From assembly GCF_039542225.1 (NCBI RefSeq), contig NZ_BAABHS010000001.1:496001-560000 (forward strand): a stretch of 64,000 nt of DNA, written 5' to 3'. Shown piece after piece: positions 24,941-33,117 of the stretch (position 1 is its first letter; every line of letters starts with the position of its first letter). This stretch comes from Yinghuangia aomiensis. GTDB taxonomy: Bacteria; Actinomycetota; Actinomycetes; Streptomycetales; Streptomycetaceae. The notes under the pieces were generated by a model. The model did not search any database. It was given only the letters and a program-made list of their open reading frames with translations, and had not been told where the DNA came from. The translations under genes and the position numbers were made by a program.

Positions 24941-26773
24941 TCACGGGCGGTGCCGGATGTCCGTATCGGTCGCTGCTTGCGCGGCGGGGCGACCGATCGC
25001 TGCCGCTCGGGAGTGACCCTGCGCCGGCTTGGTGGTTGTGTTCAGGGCACTCGGGGTGGGGAGTTCGGCGAGGCGCCGGATGCGCCAGGCGGTGACGTGG
25101 GCGGGGTCGGTGGCGGTGTGGAGTTCGCGGCTGCTTACCGCTTGGCGGAGGAGAGCGTCCGGGTCGTGGCCGGCGTGTGCGGCCTGGTCGAGCGTGGCGG
25201 TCAGTAGATCCATGCCGGTGGGGCTGATTTTGTGGTGCAGGGCGTCGGGCAGGGCGCGGAGCGCGGCCGCGGTGTGCCGGTGTCGGGCGTCGGCGGGGAG
25301 GTTGCGCGCGGCGGCGGCGAGGTGAGCGACCGGGGCGGACTGGCGGTAGGCGTTCCAAAGGTGGTCGGCAGCCTGGCGGGCTGCGGCGGCTTGCTGGCGG
25401 TGGCCTTGGGCGGCGTGCCAGCGACCGGCGGCGATGACGGCGACGACAAGGGTGGCGAGGACGGTGCCGAGGGCACCGCCGTCCTCGGGTCTGGCCGGCC
25501 CCGCGCTGAGGATGTCGCGGGCGGCGCGGCGTAGGGCGCGTTGGTCGGCGTTGGCGGCGCGGATCTGGGAGCGGGCGGCGCGTTCGTAGGTCCTGGCGGC
25601 TTCCTTGAGTTGCTGGCGCAGGAGTGGTTCGTGGTGGCCTTCGGCGAGGGCTTCGAGGACCTCGTGGATGCCGGCCGTCGCGGCGGCTGCCCGTTGCCGG
25701 CGTGCTGAGTCGGAGGCAGCGGATCGGGTCCTGTCCGGGCCGGGTAGGAAGTCCGGTTCGGGTTCCGGGGTGTCGAGAAGGTCGTGGGCCTGGTCGAGGG
25801 AGTCGGCGGCCGCGTGGCGGGCGCGTCCGGCGCGGGACGACCGTGTAGTCGGCCTGCGGCCGCCGGGGCGCCGTGTGGTGCCGTGTGCCGTGTCCTCGGT
25901 GCCGACCGCTGAGCTGTCGAGGACGGTGGGGTCGGCGTCGGCAAAGCGGCGGCGCAGCTTCGGGAGTGAGAGGTCGCCGGCGAGCGTGGACCCGGCGAAC
26001 CAGACCTGGCCGCCGGCCTTGTTGCGGTCCCCGAGCTTGCCGACCGCGTATCCGATGATGTCGCCGGAAGGGGCGGTGCGCTGCTTGACGAGCAGGCCCG
26101 CACGATGCAGGCGGGCGAAGAACTCGCGTTCGGTTGCAGCCCCGGTGGCAGCCAGGCGTACAGCGGCGTGGAGTTCCTCGCGCGGGGTGAGTGCGGTGCC
26201 GGTGCGTTCGGCTTTGAACTGCTCGGCGCTGCTGGGGCGTCTTGCGGCGGTGCCGTCGCCAGGGTTGAGCTGCCGTAGTCCGAACTCCTTCTCGATCTTC
26301 CGGCATTCGGCTTGGGCCTTGCGGCGGTCGTTGTCGATGGTGCCGACGGTCAGGTTCGCACGGACGCGGGTGACGACGATGTGGATGTGGTCCTCGGCGT
26401 GGCGGACGGCGATCCACCGACAGCGGTTCGGTTCGTCCTCGTTGGCGAGACCAACCGCGTGGACGATGCGTTGTGCGACCGTGGCCCATTCGTCGTCCGT
26501 GAGAGTGCGGTCGCCCGGGGCGGTGCGGACCGGGCAGTGCCACACGTGACCCTTGGGTAGTCGGCGTCCGCTTTGTTGGCGTTGCGCGACGTGGAGGTCG
26601 AGGGCGTCCGCGACCTGGTCGAGGGTGACGCCGGGGTGGCGTCCGGGGTCGGGGGTGAAGCCGTCCCAGGACGCCACGATGTGCGGGTCGGTGTGTTCGT
26701 CGCGGTGTCCGGGACCGTAGAGGTATTCCAGGAGTCCGCGGACGCGGTCGCCTTTGCTGATGTCCGGGACCAC
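24941..26773 (-). CDS. MobA/VirD2-type relaxase
   Basis: A 610-residue relaxase that would nick one strand at oriT and stay covalently bound through a tyrosine during transfer. The N-terminus has GDRVRGLLEYLYGPGHRDEH, whose Tyr residues are candidates for the nicking nucleophile. The metal-binding motif III is RHAEDHIHIVVTRV, about residue 135. The relaxase domain runs to about residue 260. The remaining 350 residues are long Ala/Arg-rich helices (AATAGIHEVLEALAEGHHEP). The upstream MobC-like gene ends three bases before it. Confidence 0.92.
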   Translation of the reverse strand: MVPDISKGDRVRGLLEYLYGPGHRDEHTDPHIVASWDGFTPDPGRHPGVTLDQVADALDLHVAQRQQSGRRLPKGHVWHCPVRTAPGDRTLTDDEWATVAQRIVHAVGLANEDEPNRCRWIAVRHAEDHIHIVVTRVRANLTVGTIDNDRRKAQAECRKIEKEFGLRQLNPGDGTAARRPSSAEQFKAERTGTALTPREELHAAVRLAATGAATEREFFARLHRAGLLVKQRTAPSGDIIGYAVGKLGDRNKAGGQVWFAGSTLAGDLSLPKLRRRFADADPTVLDSSAVGTEDTAHGTTRRPGGRRPTTRSSRAGRARHAAADSLDQAHDLLDTPEPEPDFLPGPDRTRSAASDSARRQRAAAATAGIHEVLEALAEGHHEPLLRQQLKEAARTYERAARSQIRAANADQRALRRAARDILSAGPARPEDGGALGTVLATLVVAVIAAGRWHAAQGHRQQAAAARQAADHLWNAYRQSAPVAHLAAAARNLPADARHRHTAAALRALPDALHHKISPTGMDLLTATLDQAAHAGHDPDALLRQAVSSRELHTATDPAHVTAWRIRRLAELPTPSALNTTTKPAQGHSRAAAIGRPAAQAATDTDIRHRP

Positions 26774-26776
26774 GGT

Positions 26777-27604
26777 TCACCGCCGTGCGATCCGCAGAGC
26801 TGCGGAGTCCACGGATGCGATTGCGGACGCCAGTTGGTTGCGGAGCGCGTCGAGTCCGCGGAGCGTGGCGTCCGCGTCCGGGAGGAGTCCGGGATCCAGG
26901 AGTCCGGAGTTGAGGACGCGGGCGACCTGGTTGAGGTTCGTTCCGACCCGCGTGAGTGCGGTCCGCGAGGCCGCGAGTTCCGCGACGGCCTCGTCGTTCG
27001 CGGACTCCGCCATCACGGTCACCAGGGCGACGCCGAGTCCGGGATGCGTGTCGTGGATCCGGGCGGCGGCGACCAGCAGCCGCGCCGAGAATCCGGCCGG
27101 GGTCAGACCGGCGTGCACGGCGGCGTCGCGGACGGCGGCGAACTGGTCGGGCAGCAGGTAGGCGCACACACGGTGGCGGCTGTGCTCGGGCTGGTACTGG
27201 CGCCGCCGCCGCGGCGCTGCGGGCGTGGTGGGCGGCTGGGTGGTGTGCGCGTGGGCGGCGGCGACGAGGAGGCGGTGCGCGAAGTCTGCGGGACGCAGCT
27301 GCTGACGCGCGGCAGCGGCAGCAACAGCGGCATGCTCGGCGGCGGTCAGACGTGCGCATACACGGCGCTTGGCGCTGCTGGAGTCGCGCGCGTCGGCGGC
27401 AGCATCTCCCCCTCCCGGCGCCTCCGCCGGCCCCTGCTGCGGCCCCCCGGCCGAAGCGGGGCACCCGTCTCCCGCGCACCCCCGGGCGTGGGCAAGCGTC
27501 GTTGGGATCCCGACGGGATCCCAACGAGATAGCTTGCTCCGCTGCGGGCCGTAGCTGCTCGGCTGCCTTTCGTCACGCGACGGGTACGTTTCGGCGGCGG
27601 TCAC
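26777..27604 (-). CDS. MobC-like relaxosome accessory protein with duplicated DNA-binding unit
   Basis: A 275-residue protein starting at GTG that overlaps the upstream stop (GTGA). Two similar ribbon-helix-helix-like units are visible: RRVCARLTAAEHAAVAAAAA with PADFAHRLLVAAAHAHT, and HRVCAYLLPDQFAAVRDAAV with PAGFSARLLVAAARIHDT. The C-terminal part (LTRVGTNLNQVARVLNSGLL) is the typical MobC mobilisation segment. It would help the relaxase bind oriT. The 5' coding region carries a 27-base palindrome. Confidence 0.85.
   Translation of the reverse strand: MTAAETYPSRDERQPSSYGPQRSKLSRWDPVGIPTTLAHARGCAGDGCPASAGGPQQGPAEAPGGGDAAADARDSSSAKRRVCARLTAAEHAAVAAAAARQQLRPADFAHRLLVAAAHAHTTQPPTTPAAPRRRRQYQPEHSRHRVCAYLLPDQFAAVRDAAVHAGLTPAGFSARLLVAAARIHDTHPGLGVALVTVMAESANDEAVAELAASRTALTRVGTNLNQVARVLNSGLLDPGLLPDADATLRGLDALRNQLASAIASVDSAALRIARR
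27500..27526. repeat. 27-base palindrome in the mobC-like 5' coding region
   Basis: Two 12-base arms (CGTTGGGATCCC and its complement) flank a 3-base GAC centre. It lies about 25 codons into the MobC-like gene and about 0.7 kb upstream of the relaxase gene. Palindromes beside mob genes are often relaxosome binding sites, so this is a candidate oriT element or autoregulatory operator. Confidence 0.55.
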
Positions 27605-27843
27605 GCGACGGTCCGGGTGGCGACGGTGCGGTCGACGGCGTGCTGGAACTCGGCGACGAACGCGAGCGCATCGGCGCCGGTCGGCAGCGGCTCGGGCTCG
27701 CTCGGGTAGTCGCGTCGGATCATCCAGCCGTCGTCGTCGGTCTTCCACGCGGCCTGGATGAGGCCGTTCACGACAAGGGTGATCAGCCAGGCTTCCACCA
27801 CGGCGGCGGTCGTTTCGGCGCTGTCGATGAGGGGCTGGTTCAT
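27601..27843 (-). CDS. Small helical protein of the mobilisation operon
   Basis: An 80-residue protein beginning MNQPLIDSAETTAAVVEAWL, then IQAAWKTDDDGWMIRRDYP, and ending FQHAVDRTVATRTVA. A GGAG lies eight bases before the ATG. It is coupled to the MobC-like gene through a GTGA overlap. No family is recognised. Confidence 0.7.
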   Translation of the reverse strand: MNQPLIDSAETTAAVVEAWLITLVVNGLIQAAWKTDDDGWMIRRDYPSEPEPLPTGADALAFVAEFQHAVDRTVATRTVA

Positions 27844-27912
27844 GGGTCGCTCCAGTTCAAGGGGCCGGGCGGGCGGCATGGGTGCCGCCCGCTCGGCGGC
27901 GTGGGTGACGGG

Positions 27913-29094
27913 CTAGTTCGGGGCGGTGTCGTCGCGCAGCGCGGCCATGAGGCCGTTGATGCGGTCGTTGGAGATCCGGTGGCCATGGGTGCGGATGACC
28001 GTCGCGATCTGCTTGCGGCTCAGACGGCCGTCGGGGAGCCGCGGTGCGGTCCGCGCGAGCGCGATCAGCGTGTCCTCGGAGACCGGTTCGCCGCGCGGAG
28101 TTCGCTCGGGACGGGGTCCGGAGTCCCGGCGTCCGGAGACCCGGCGCGTGCGATCGGTCCGCGCGGACTCCGCCGTCCGCCGATCGGCACGCGAGGATTC
28201 TGCCGTCCGCTGCCGCGTTCCGGACTCCGCCGCGCGGTGCGGACCGCGGGGGCCGCGTCCGCTCCCCGGACGCGACGACGCCGCCGCTTGCATGCGCGGA
28301 CTCCGCGACCGCGCCCGGACGCGCACCGAGTCCGCTGCAGCGTCCGGACTCGGGCCGGAGTTCGAGTCCGCTCCGAAGCGCATCGCCGGGGACTCGACCG
28401 GCGAGTCCGCGGCCGGGGTGGGCGCGTCCGGATCGGATTCGCGGCTGCTGCCGGCGAGGACGCTGTTGCTGCGTGGGGGAAGGTCATCGCCGCCGACCGC
28501 GGGGTGCGGTTGCGGTTGGGCGGTGTCGTGCGGGAGCGCCCGGGCGATGTGGCGGTTCGTGTCGGGGCCAGGGGGCTCGGGCGCGGGCACCGGGGTGAGG
28601 TACGGGCCCGTCTCCGTGGGCTGCGGCGCGTGGTGCTCGGTAGGGGTTCCGCCGTCGCGGGCGAGGACGATGTACAGATGGACGGCGCCGGCGATGGCCA
28701 GCGGCGCTGCCATGGACAGGACGCCGACCGCGATGTCGCCCAGGTGCAGGCCGTCGGTCGGCGTTTGCTGGTTCAGGCGCACGGCGTGCAGGGAGTTCGC
28801 CCACACGCTGGTCGCGGTGGCGATGCCGACGAGGGACCAGGCGTAGACGCGGGCCCGCAGCCGAGCGTCGCGCAGGACCAGCAGTGCGCGGATGCCGTAG
28901 GCGATGAACCCGTCGATCAGCAGCGGGAACAGCCACGTGAGCTGGCTGCGGACATGGATCGCGCCGGCCATCTGGCGCAGAGCGTCGAAGGACTGGGCGA
29001 AGGCCGCGCCGCCGAGCGCGATGATCGCGACCCGGTCCCAGCGGCTGACACGGGTCGGGGAGCCGGACGCCGGCACACCTACATGCCGCGTCAT
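27913..29094 (-). CDS. DUF2637 membrane protein
   Basis: A 393-residue protein. The N-terminal 130 residues carry four hydrophobic helices of the DUF2637 type: DRVAIIALGGAAFAQSFDAL, WLFPLLIDGFIAYGIRALLV, YAWSLVGIATATSVWANSLH, VGVLSMAAPLAIAGAVHLYI. DUF2637 proteins are common on Streptomyces plasmids, often near transfer genes. The long C-terminal part is Ser/Ala/Arg/Glu-rich with many ES and ADS repeats and ends in a small helical domain (DGRLSRKQIATVIRTHGHRI). The ATG overlaps the WhiB-like stop (ATGA). Confidence 0.88.
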   Translation of the reverse strand: MTRHVGVPASGSPTRVSRWDRVAIIALGGAAFAQSFDALRQMAGAIHVRSQLTWLFPLLIDGFIAYGIRALLVLRDARLRARVYAWSLVGIATATSVWANSLHAVRLNQQTPTDGLHLGDIAVGVLSMAAPLAIAGAVHLYIVLARDGGTPTEHHAPQPTETGPYLTPVPAPEPPGPDTNRHIARALPHDTAQPQPHPAVGGDDLPPRSNSVLAGSSRESDPDAPTPAADSPVESPAMRFGADSNSGPSPDAAADSVRVRARSRSPRMQAAASSRPGSGRGPRGPHRAAESGTRQRTAESSRADRRTAESARTDRTRRVSGRRDSGPRPERTPRGEPVSEDTLIALARTAPRLPDGRLSRKQIATVIRTHGHRISNDRINGLMAALRDDTAPN

Positions 29095-29723
29095 GCCGCC
29101 GCCTGGACGGTCGTTGCACTGGTGCGGCGTGGGAAGTCGAGGACGACTGCACCGTCGGCGGCTGCGGTCGCCTGCTCCTGTTCGATGGCGCGCAGTTCCG
29201 ATTCGTCGGGTTCGATGTCTGCGTCGTCGAAGCCGGGTGAAGCCGGTGCCGCTCGGCGCGGAGTGTCGTGTCCGGTCCGGAGCTTCTTGGCCTGGTCGCG
29301 GGTGAGGCCGAGCCGCCAGGCGAGTTCGTCCATAGGCAAGCCGTGGGCGACGAGGTGCTTGGTGACGGCGGCCTGTTCGCGCGGACTGAGGTGGATGTCC
29401 GCACCGCCGAGCGCGGCTTCGACCCGGTCGGCGTCGAACCGTTCCGCGAGGGCTTCGAGGAGGGGCTGGCGTTCGGCCCAGGTCAGGCCGCCGCGGATGC
29501 CGGTGCCGTAGCGCATCCCAGGCTCCTCGACGGCGAGCGCGGCCTCCAGGCAGCGGTCGCGGACCGGGCACACGCCGCACATCGCCAAGGCTTCGCGGGT
29601 GTTGCGGCTCCCGGTGCGTTCGAAGGCATCAGGGTCCGGGGTGTGGCGGCAGGCGGCGTTGTCGATCCACGTCGAGTTGCCGCGGCGCGGGTAGTCCGCG
29701 CGAGGGGCGGTCTGTTCGGGCAT
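29091..29723 (-). CDS. WhiB-family iron-sulfur regulator with HTH extension
   Basis: A 210-residue WhiB-like protein. The four cluster-binding Cys appear in DNAACRHTPDPDAF, MCGVCPVRDRCLEAAL, and the turn motif is GIRGGLTWAERQ. These proteins bind a 4Fe-4S cluster and act with the principal sigma factor. Beyond the canonical 90 residues it has a helix-turn-helix-like addition (LPMDELAWRLGLTRDQAKKL) and an acidic tail. It lies directly upstream of the DUF2637 gene and may regulate transfer or replication. Confidence 0.92.
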   Translation of the reverse strand: MPEQTAPRADYPRRGNSTWIDNAACRHTPDPDAFERTGSRNTREALAMCGVCPVRDRCLEAALAVEEPGMRYGTGIRGGLTWAERQPLLEALAERFDADRVEAALGGADIHLSPREQAAVTKHLVAHGLPMDELAWRLGLTRDQAKKLRTGHDTPRRAAPASPGFDDADIEPDESELRAIEQEQATAAADGAVVLDFPRRTSATTVQAAA

Positions 29724-29841
29724 GGCAAGGATCCGTTCTGCGGCGAGGTCGGTCAGGTCACCGCCGGGCCAGGGGCAGGGACCGCGTGACCGAGCCGTCG
29801 TGGCGCGAGTCGGGGAAGTGGATAGGGGAGCGGTACCGCGG

Positions 29842-31329
29842 TCAGAAGCCCGCGGCGGGCGGGATGTCCGCGGCGGCACACGGGCCGCACAGGCCGCCCC
29901 AGCGGTCCCGGCCGGTCCGGGACCTGCAGGAGGTGCACCGGGCCTTGCCGGCGGGCGGCTGGGCGGATTCCCGGGCCGCTCCCGGATGATCGCCCTCGGG
30001 CATCTGCACGGTGGCGGCGTCGGCTTCGTGCCTGCTGCGGCAGGCGATGCACAGGACGCCTTCGCTGCCGGGGACGCCGCAGCCGGGGCAGGCGTATCGG
30101 CTGCTCGGACGTGCCGGTTCGGCGGGTGCGGGCGTGGCCCGGGTGTCGCCGCCCTGATGGCGCGGCTGGACGTGGTGGTTGGTGCGGCGGTCCTTGCGGC
30201 GTTCGGCGCAGGCCGTGCACGCGGCGGCGGTGTCGACGTCGATGCCGTCCTCGCATCGCGGATGCCCGCACTCCCCGCCTCGGACCAGGGCGACCGCGAC
30301 ACCGATCGGCCGTTCCAGCGCACCGGCGGCGTGCTGGGCGGCGTAGCGGTGGGTGTGCCAGCGCCGGGCGGCCCGGGCGGCGAGTTGCTCGACCGATCGT
30401 TCGCCGAGCTGCGCCTCGATCGCCGTGACCAGCGTGCGCGGAGCCGGGTTCCCGCCGGCTGCCTCGACCAGCTGCGTCAGCTCAGGCGGCAGCGCGGCGA
30501 CCACGGCCGCGACGTCGGCGGTCAGCAGCGGAGTTCGATGCGGGTGGGACTTCCCCGCCGGCGTGCCGTTGCCGGACGCGGCATCGCCGCCTTCAACGCC
30601 CAGGTCCTTACCTGGGTGAGATGCCCTTCGGGCGTCAGCGGCGCTACGCGCCGAAGGCGCCTCTGGTGAAGGGATCTTGTAAGGGTTCTCTATAAAGGGC
30701 GTCACCGGTGCAGCCACCCTGGCGTCACCCGTGCGGCTACCCCTGGCGTCACCGGTGCAGCTACCCCCCGGTGCGTCAGTGTCCGACTGAGGCTGGTTCG
30801 CGGTGTTGTCGGGGGTGGCGTCACCGGTGACGCCACCCCCGATAACGGAGCCCGCGGCCACGGCATCGTCGCGACCGCCGTGGTCGGCCGAGACGGGGCG
30901 CTTGGCGCTGCGTCGGCGTTCGGCCTGAGCCTTGGCGACGGCGGCTGCCGATGCACCGGCGGACAGCGGGTCCTCCCAGGTGCCGTTGCCGTGCCACATC
31001 ACCCCCGCGTCGTGCAGGTGGTAGACGTTCGCGTCGTGGACGGCGGGGTTGTCCGGGTCGATGCGGCGCTCGATCGAGATCAGGCCGGCGACGTCGAGTT
31101 CGGCGAGCGTGCGGTCCAGCGTCGACAGCGACACACCGAGCTGCCGCGCCAACTCCTTGCGGTACGGCTTGCCGTCGCCGGTCTCGCGGGACTGCGTCCC
31201 CGCATACGACACGAGGATCGCGTACAGGACGCGGGCGTTCGCGCTGTACCGCGGGTCGCACATCCACCGCGACGCGACCATGCCGAACGGCAGGTTTCCC
31301 CCGCGACGGACTTCGGGAGCCAGGCTCAC
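29842..31329 (-). CDS. Rep-like protein: N-terminal wHTH, C-terminal zinc ribbons
   Basis: A 495-residue protein proposed as replication initiator or plasmid regulator. Residues 10-110 form a winged helix like the N-terminal domain of RepA_N or Rep proteins: DPRYSANARVLYAILVSYAG, YRKELARQLGVSLSTLDRTL, AELDVAGLISIERRIDPDN. Residues 160-215 are a linker encoded by iteron-like DNA. The C-terminal half has a helical region and three Cys clusters (YACPGCGVPGSEGVLCIAC, KARCTSCRSRTGRDRWGG, LCGPCA). The start overlaps the stop of the upstream gene. Confidence 0.75.
   Translation of the reverse strand: MSLAPEVRRGGNLPFGMVASRWMCDPRYSANARVLYAILVSYAGTQSRETGDGKPYRKELARQLGVSLSTLDRTLAELDVAGLISIERRIDPDNPAVHDANVYHLHDAGVMWHGNGTWEDPLSAGASAAAVAKAQAERRRSAKRPVSADHGGRDDAVAAGSVIGGGVTGDATPDNTANQPQSDTDAPGGSCTGDARGSRTGDARVAAPVTPFIENPYKIPSPEAPSARSAADARRASHPGKDLGVEGGDAASGNGTPAGKSHPHRTPLLTADVAAVVAALPPELTQLVEAAGGNPAPRTLVTAIEAQLGERSVEQLAARAARRWHTHRYAAQHAAGALERPIGVAVALVRGGECGHPRCEDGIDVDTAAACTACAERRKDRRTNHHVQPRHQGGDTRATPAPAEPARPSSRYACPGCGVPGSEGVLCIACRSRHEADAATVQMPEGDHPGAARESAQPPAGKARCTSCRSRTGRDRWGGLCGPCAAADIPPAAGF
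30698..30839. repeat. Iteron-like 23/24-base repeats inside the Rep-like gene
   Basis: Three adjacent repeats start at 30698, 30721 and 30745, and a fourth starts at 30817, exactly three 24-base steps after the third. The shared minus-strand core is close to TGCACCGGTGACGCC. The first is one base shorter, so the same DNA is read in a different frame (RVAAPVT instead of RGSRTGD and GGSCTGD). Conservation of DNA rather than protein points to binding sites, as in plasmid origins located inside rep genes. Confidence 0.7.
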
Positions 31330-31637
31330 CGGTCATCCCGAAAGTCAGTGACCAGGTTGCCATGGTGGAGATCGAAGGTGTGTGGCGTGCGCCAGTCGAC
31401 GTCGGGATAGAGCCGGGTTACCCAATGGGCCACTGTGATCGCGGTGCTGCGAGGTAGCACGAATGGGACGCCGGACGCTCGGAATGGAGTCACGCAGTAG
31501 GCGCCTTTGGCGCAGATGGATATCCGTACCCGGGATACTTTGGGTGCAATTTCCCGAACAAATTCGGCGACCGCTTCCGGGGTGCGTGTGCCGCGAGCGG
31601 ACGGGACCGCCGAGACCGGCGAGGCCTCTTCAGGCAT
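31326..31637 (-). CDS. Small hypothetical protein upstream of the Rep-like gene
   Basis: A 103-residue protein (EAVAEFVREIAPKVSRVRIS, ICAKGAYCVTPFRASGVPFV, YPDVDWRTPHTFDLHHGNLV) with a compact alpha/beta look. It is coupled to the Rep-like gene by a four-base overlap. Base composition is less GC-rich than its neighbours. No family is recognised. Confidence 0.7.
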   Translation of the reverse strand: MPEEASPVSAVPSARGTRTPEAVAEFVREIAPKVSRVRISICAKGAYCVTPFRASGVPFVLPRSTAITVAHWVTRLYPDVDWRTPHTFDLHHGNLVTDFRDDR

Positions 31638-31951
31638 GGGGGTATCCTCCGAGGTGCGTGACGGGCCGGGTGTCTGGTAGGCCGCCGACCCGTCGCTGTG
31701 CTGTTGCTCTGCTCACATGGCAGGCGCATGTTCGGGTGTCTGGAGGTTGCCGCCTCCAGGCGCCCGACCTGCTTCTGATGACGGTGACCAGGGAAACCGC
31801 CAGTGCGAGCACTTTAGTACTCGATGGGCCCGAGAAGCTACATCACAGTGCTCGCATCGCCACCAGGGTGCTCTCGCTTGACGCATTCCGCCCTCCTTGC
31901 GCACTCTGGTGTGACGTGACGGCAGGGGGCGAAGGGGAAGGGCAGTGGCCC
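31638..31951. promoter_or_regulatory. Divergent control region with a candidate operator
   Basis: This separates the leftward Rep operon from the rightward XRE cassette and holds no gene. An imperfect palindrome GAGCACTTTAGTACTC lies at 31807-31822 in a locally AT-rich stretch, and a further AGTGCTC half-site lies about 30 bases to the right. These could be binding sites for the XRE regulator. Confidence 0.45.
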
Positions 31952-32407
31952 ATGGCAGGCAGCGGACGCAGCGGTGACGGCCGCACCCTGTCTGAGAAGT
32001 TGGCGCACCTCTTCGGGACTGTGCACCCGGCGTCCCGGGGTCCGTACAGCAACGCTGAAGTGGCCCGGGAGATCCGCGCGGCCGCCGACGATGACGCCGG
32101 CCTGTCCGCGAGCGCCATCGCTCAGCTTCGTTCCGGCGCCAAGACCAATCCGACGATGAAGACCATCGAGGCGTTGGCCTCGTTCTTCGGTGTTCCGCCG
32201 GCGTACTTCTTCGACGATGCCGTGGCGCGCCAGACGGACGCCGAGATTGCTGAGATCACGGCCATGAGGGATGTGCAAAGTGTCGCCATGCGCGCCAGCG
32301 GCCTTTCCGAGGGCAGTTTGAAGATGGTTCTCGCGGTCATCGATCACGCCCGGGCGCTGGAGGGGCTCCCAGAGCTGGATGAGGGCGAGCCGCCGACCGG
32401 CTCGTGA
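31952..32407 (+). CDS. XRE-type regulator of an XRE/ImmA/MAB_1171c cassette
   Basis: A 151-residue DNA-binding protein: RTLSEKLAHLFGTVHPASRG, YSNAEVAREIRAAADDDAGL, SASAIAQLRSGAKTNPTMKT, IEALASFFGVPPAYFFDD. These are the usual features of Streptomyces XRE regulators paired with an ImmA-type peptidase gene. The ATG after GAAGGGGAAGGGC is chosen; an upstream GTG in the same frame is possible. It likely represses its own cassette until cleaved by the neighbouring peptidase, as for ImmR/ImmA, which is inference. Confidence 0.88.
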   Translation: MAGSGRSGDGRTLSEKLAHLFGTVHPASRGPYSNAEVAREIRAAADDDAGLSASAIAQLRSGAKTNPTMKTIEALASFFGVPPAYFFDDAVARQTDAEIAEITAMRDVQSVAMRASGLSEGSLKMVLAVIDHARALEGLPELDEGEPPTGS

Positions 32408-32592
32408 AGTTATGGGCGTATGGCCTTGCTTGCCCGATTTGGGGTCGTGACGTTTGTCATTGCACAGTGGCGCGCTTTGGTTTCGCCGCCAACGTGGCCC
32501 TAGAGTCCCGTGTACTCCGCAGTCATTGATAAATCGACCGCGGTTGGTAATGCACGACTCCGGGTTTCCCGGACCATTCTCCGGGAGCACGC

Positions 32593-33117
32593 GTGAACCT
32601 GCGCGGACTACGGGCTGGCTGCCTACAGCGGATCCGGGACCTGCGCATTCCCGCGCCGTTCGACATCGACGAGTTCTGCGCGAACGTTTCGTCGATGCGC
32701 GGCCGCCCGCTCGTGCTCACGCCGCTGCCGGAAATCGAGCACCGCGATGTGCCGTGCGGGATGTGGCTGGGCACGACCAGCATCGATTACGTGTACTACG
32801 CGGCCGAGACATCGAAGCCGCACCGCGATCACATCGTGGTTCACGAACTCGCGCACATGCTGTGCGGCCACAAAAGCTCCATCGATGCGGACTTCGCGCG
32901 CCTCCTCCTGCCGGGTACCAACCCGACGTTGATTCGGCGGCTTATGGGACGGAGCGGCTACCCCAACTCCCAAGAGCAAGAAGCCGAGATGATGGCCACG
33001 GTGATCATGGAGCGCGCATATCGCGACGCTGGGGCGCCGTCGCAGCACGCACGGTCGGGACTCAAGCGCCTTGACGCGACCCTTGGCCTGACTCCTGAAG
33101 ACGAGCCGTGGCGATGA
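32593..33117 (+). CDS. ImmA/IrrE-type metallo-endopeptidase
   Basis: A 174-residue zinc protease with the HExxH motif in VVHELAHMLCGH (about residue 95) and a downstream third ligand region (PNSQEQEAEMMATVIMERA). Proteins of this type cleave a partner repressor. The GTG start follows GGGAGC. The gene ends in an ATGA overlap with the membrane-protein gene, so regulator, protease and transporter-like proteins form one cassette. Confidence 0.92.
   Translation: MNLRGLRAGCLQRIRDLRIPAPFDIDEFCANVSSMRGRPLVLTPLPEIEHRDVPCGMWLGTTSIDYVYYAAETSKPHRDHIVVHELAHMLCGHKSSIDADFARLLLPGTNPTLIRRLMGRSGYPNSQEQEAEMMATVIMERAYRDAGAPSQHARSGLKRLDATLGLTPEDEPWR

Noticed and set aside
24831..27524. An 897-residue Arg/Pro-rich protein
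   Set aside because: Composition is typical of a wrong frame in high-GC DNA. The relaxase and MobC-like genes occupy the strand in better frames.
28000..28450. A direct-repeat array based on many GGAGTCCG motifs in the DUF2637 tail
   Set aside because: Spacing is irregular, and the motif follows from repeated Asp-Ser and Glu-Ser codons in a disordered tail.
26956..29511. An 851-residue rightward protein
   Set aside because: It is antisense to the MobC-like, DUF2637 and WhiB genes and has shadow composition.
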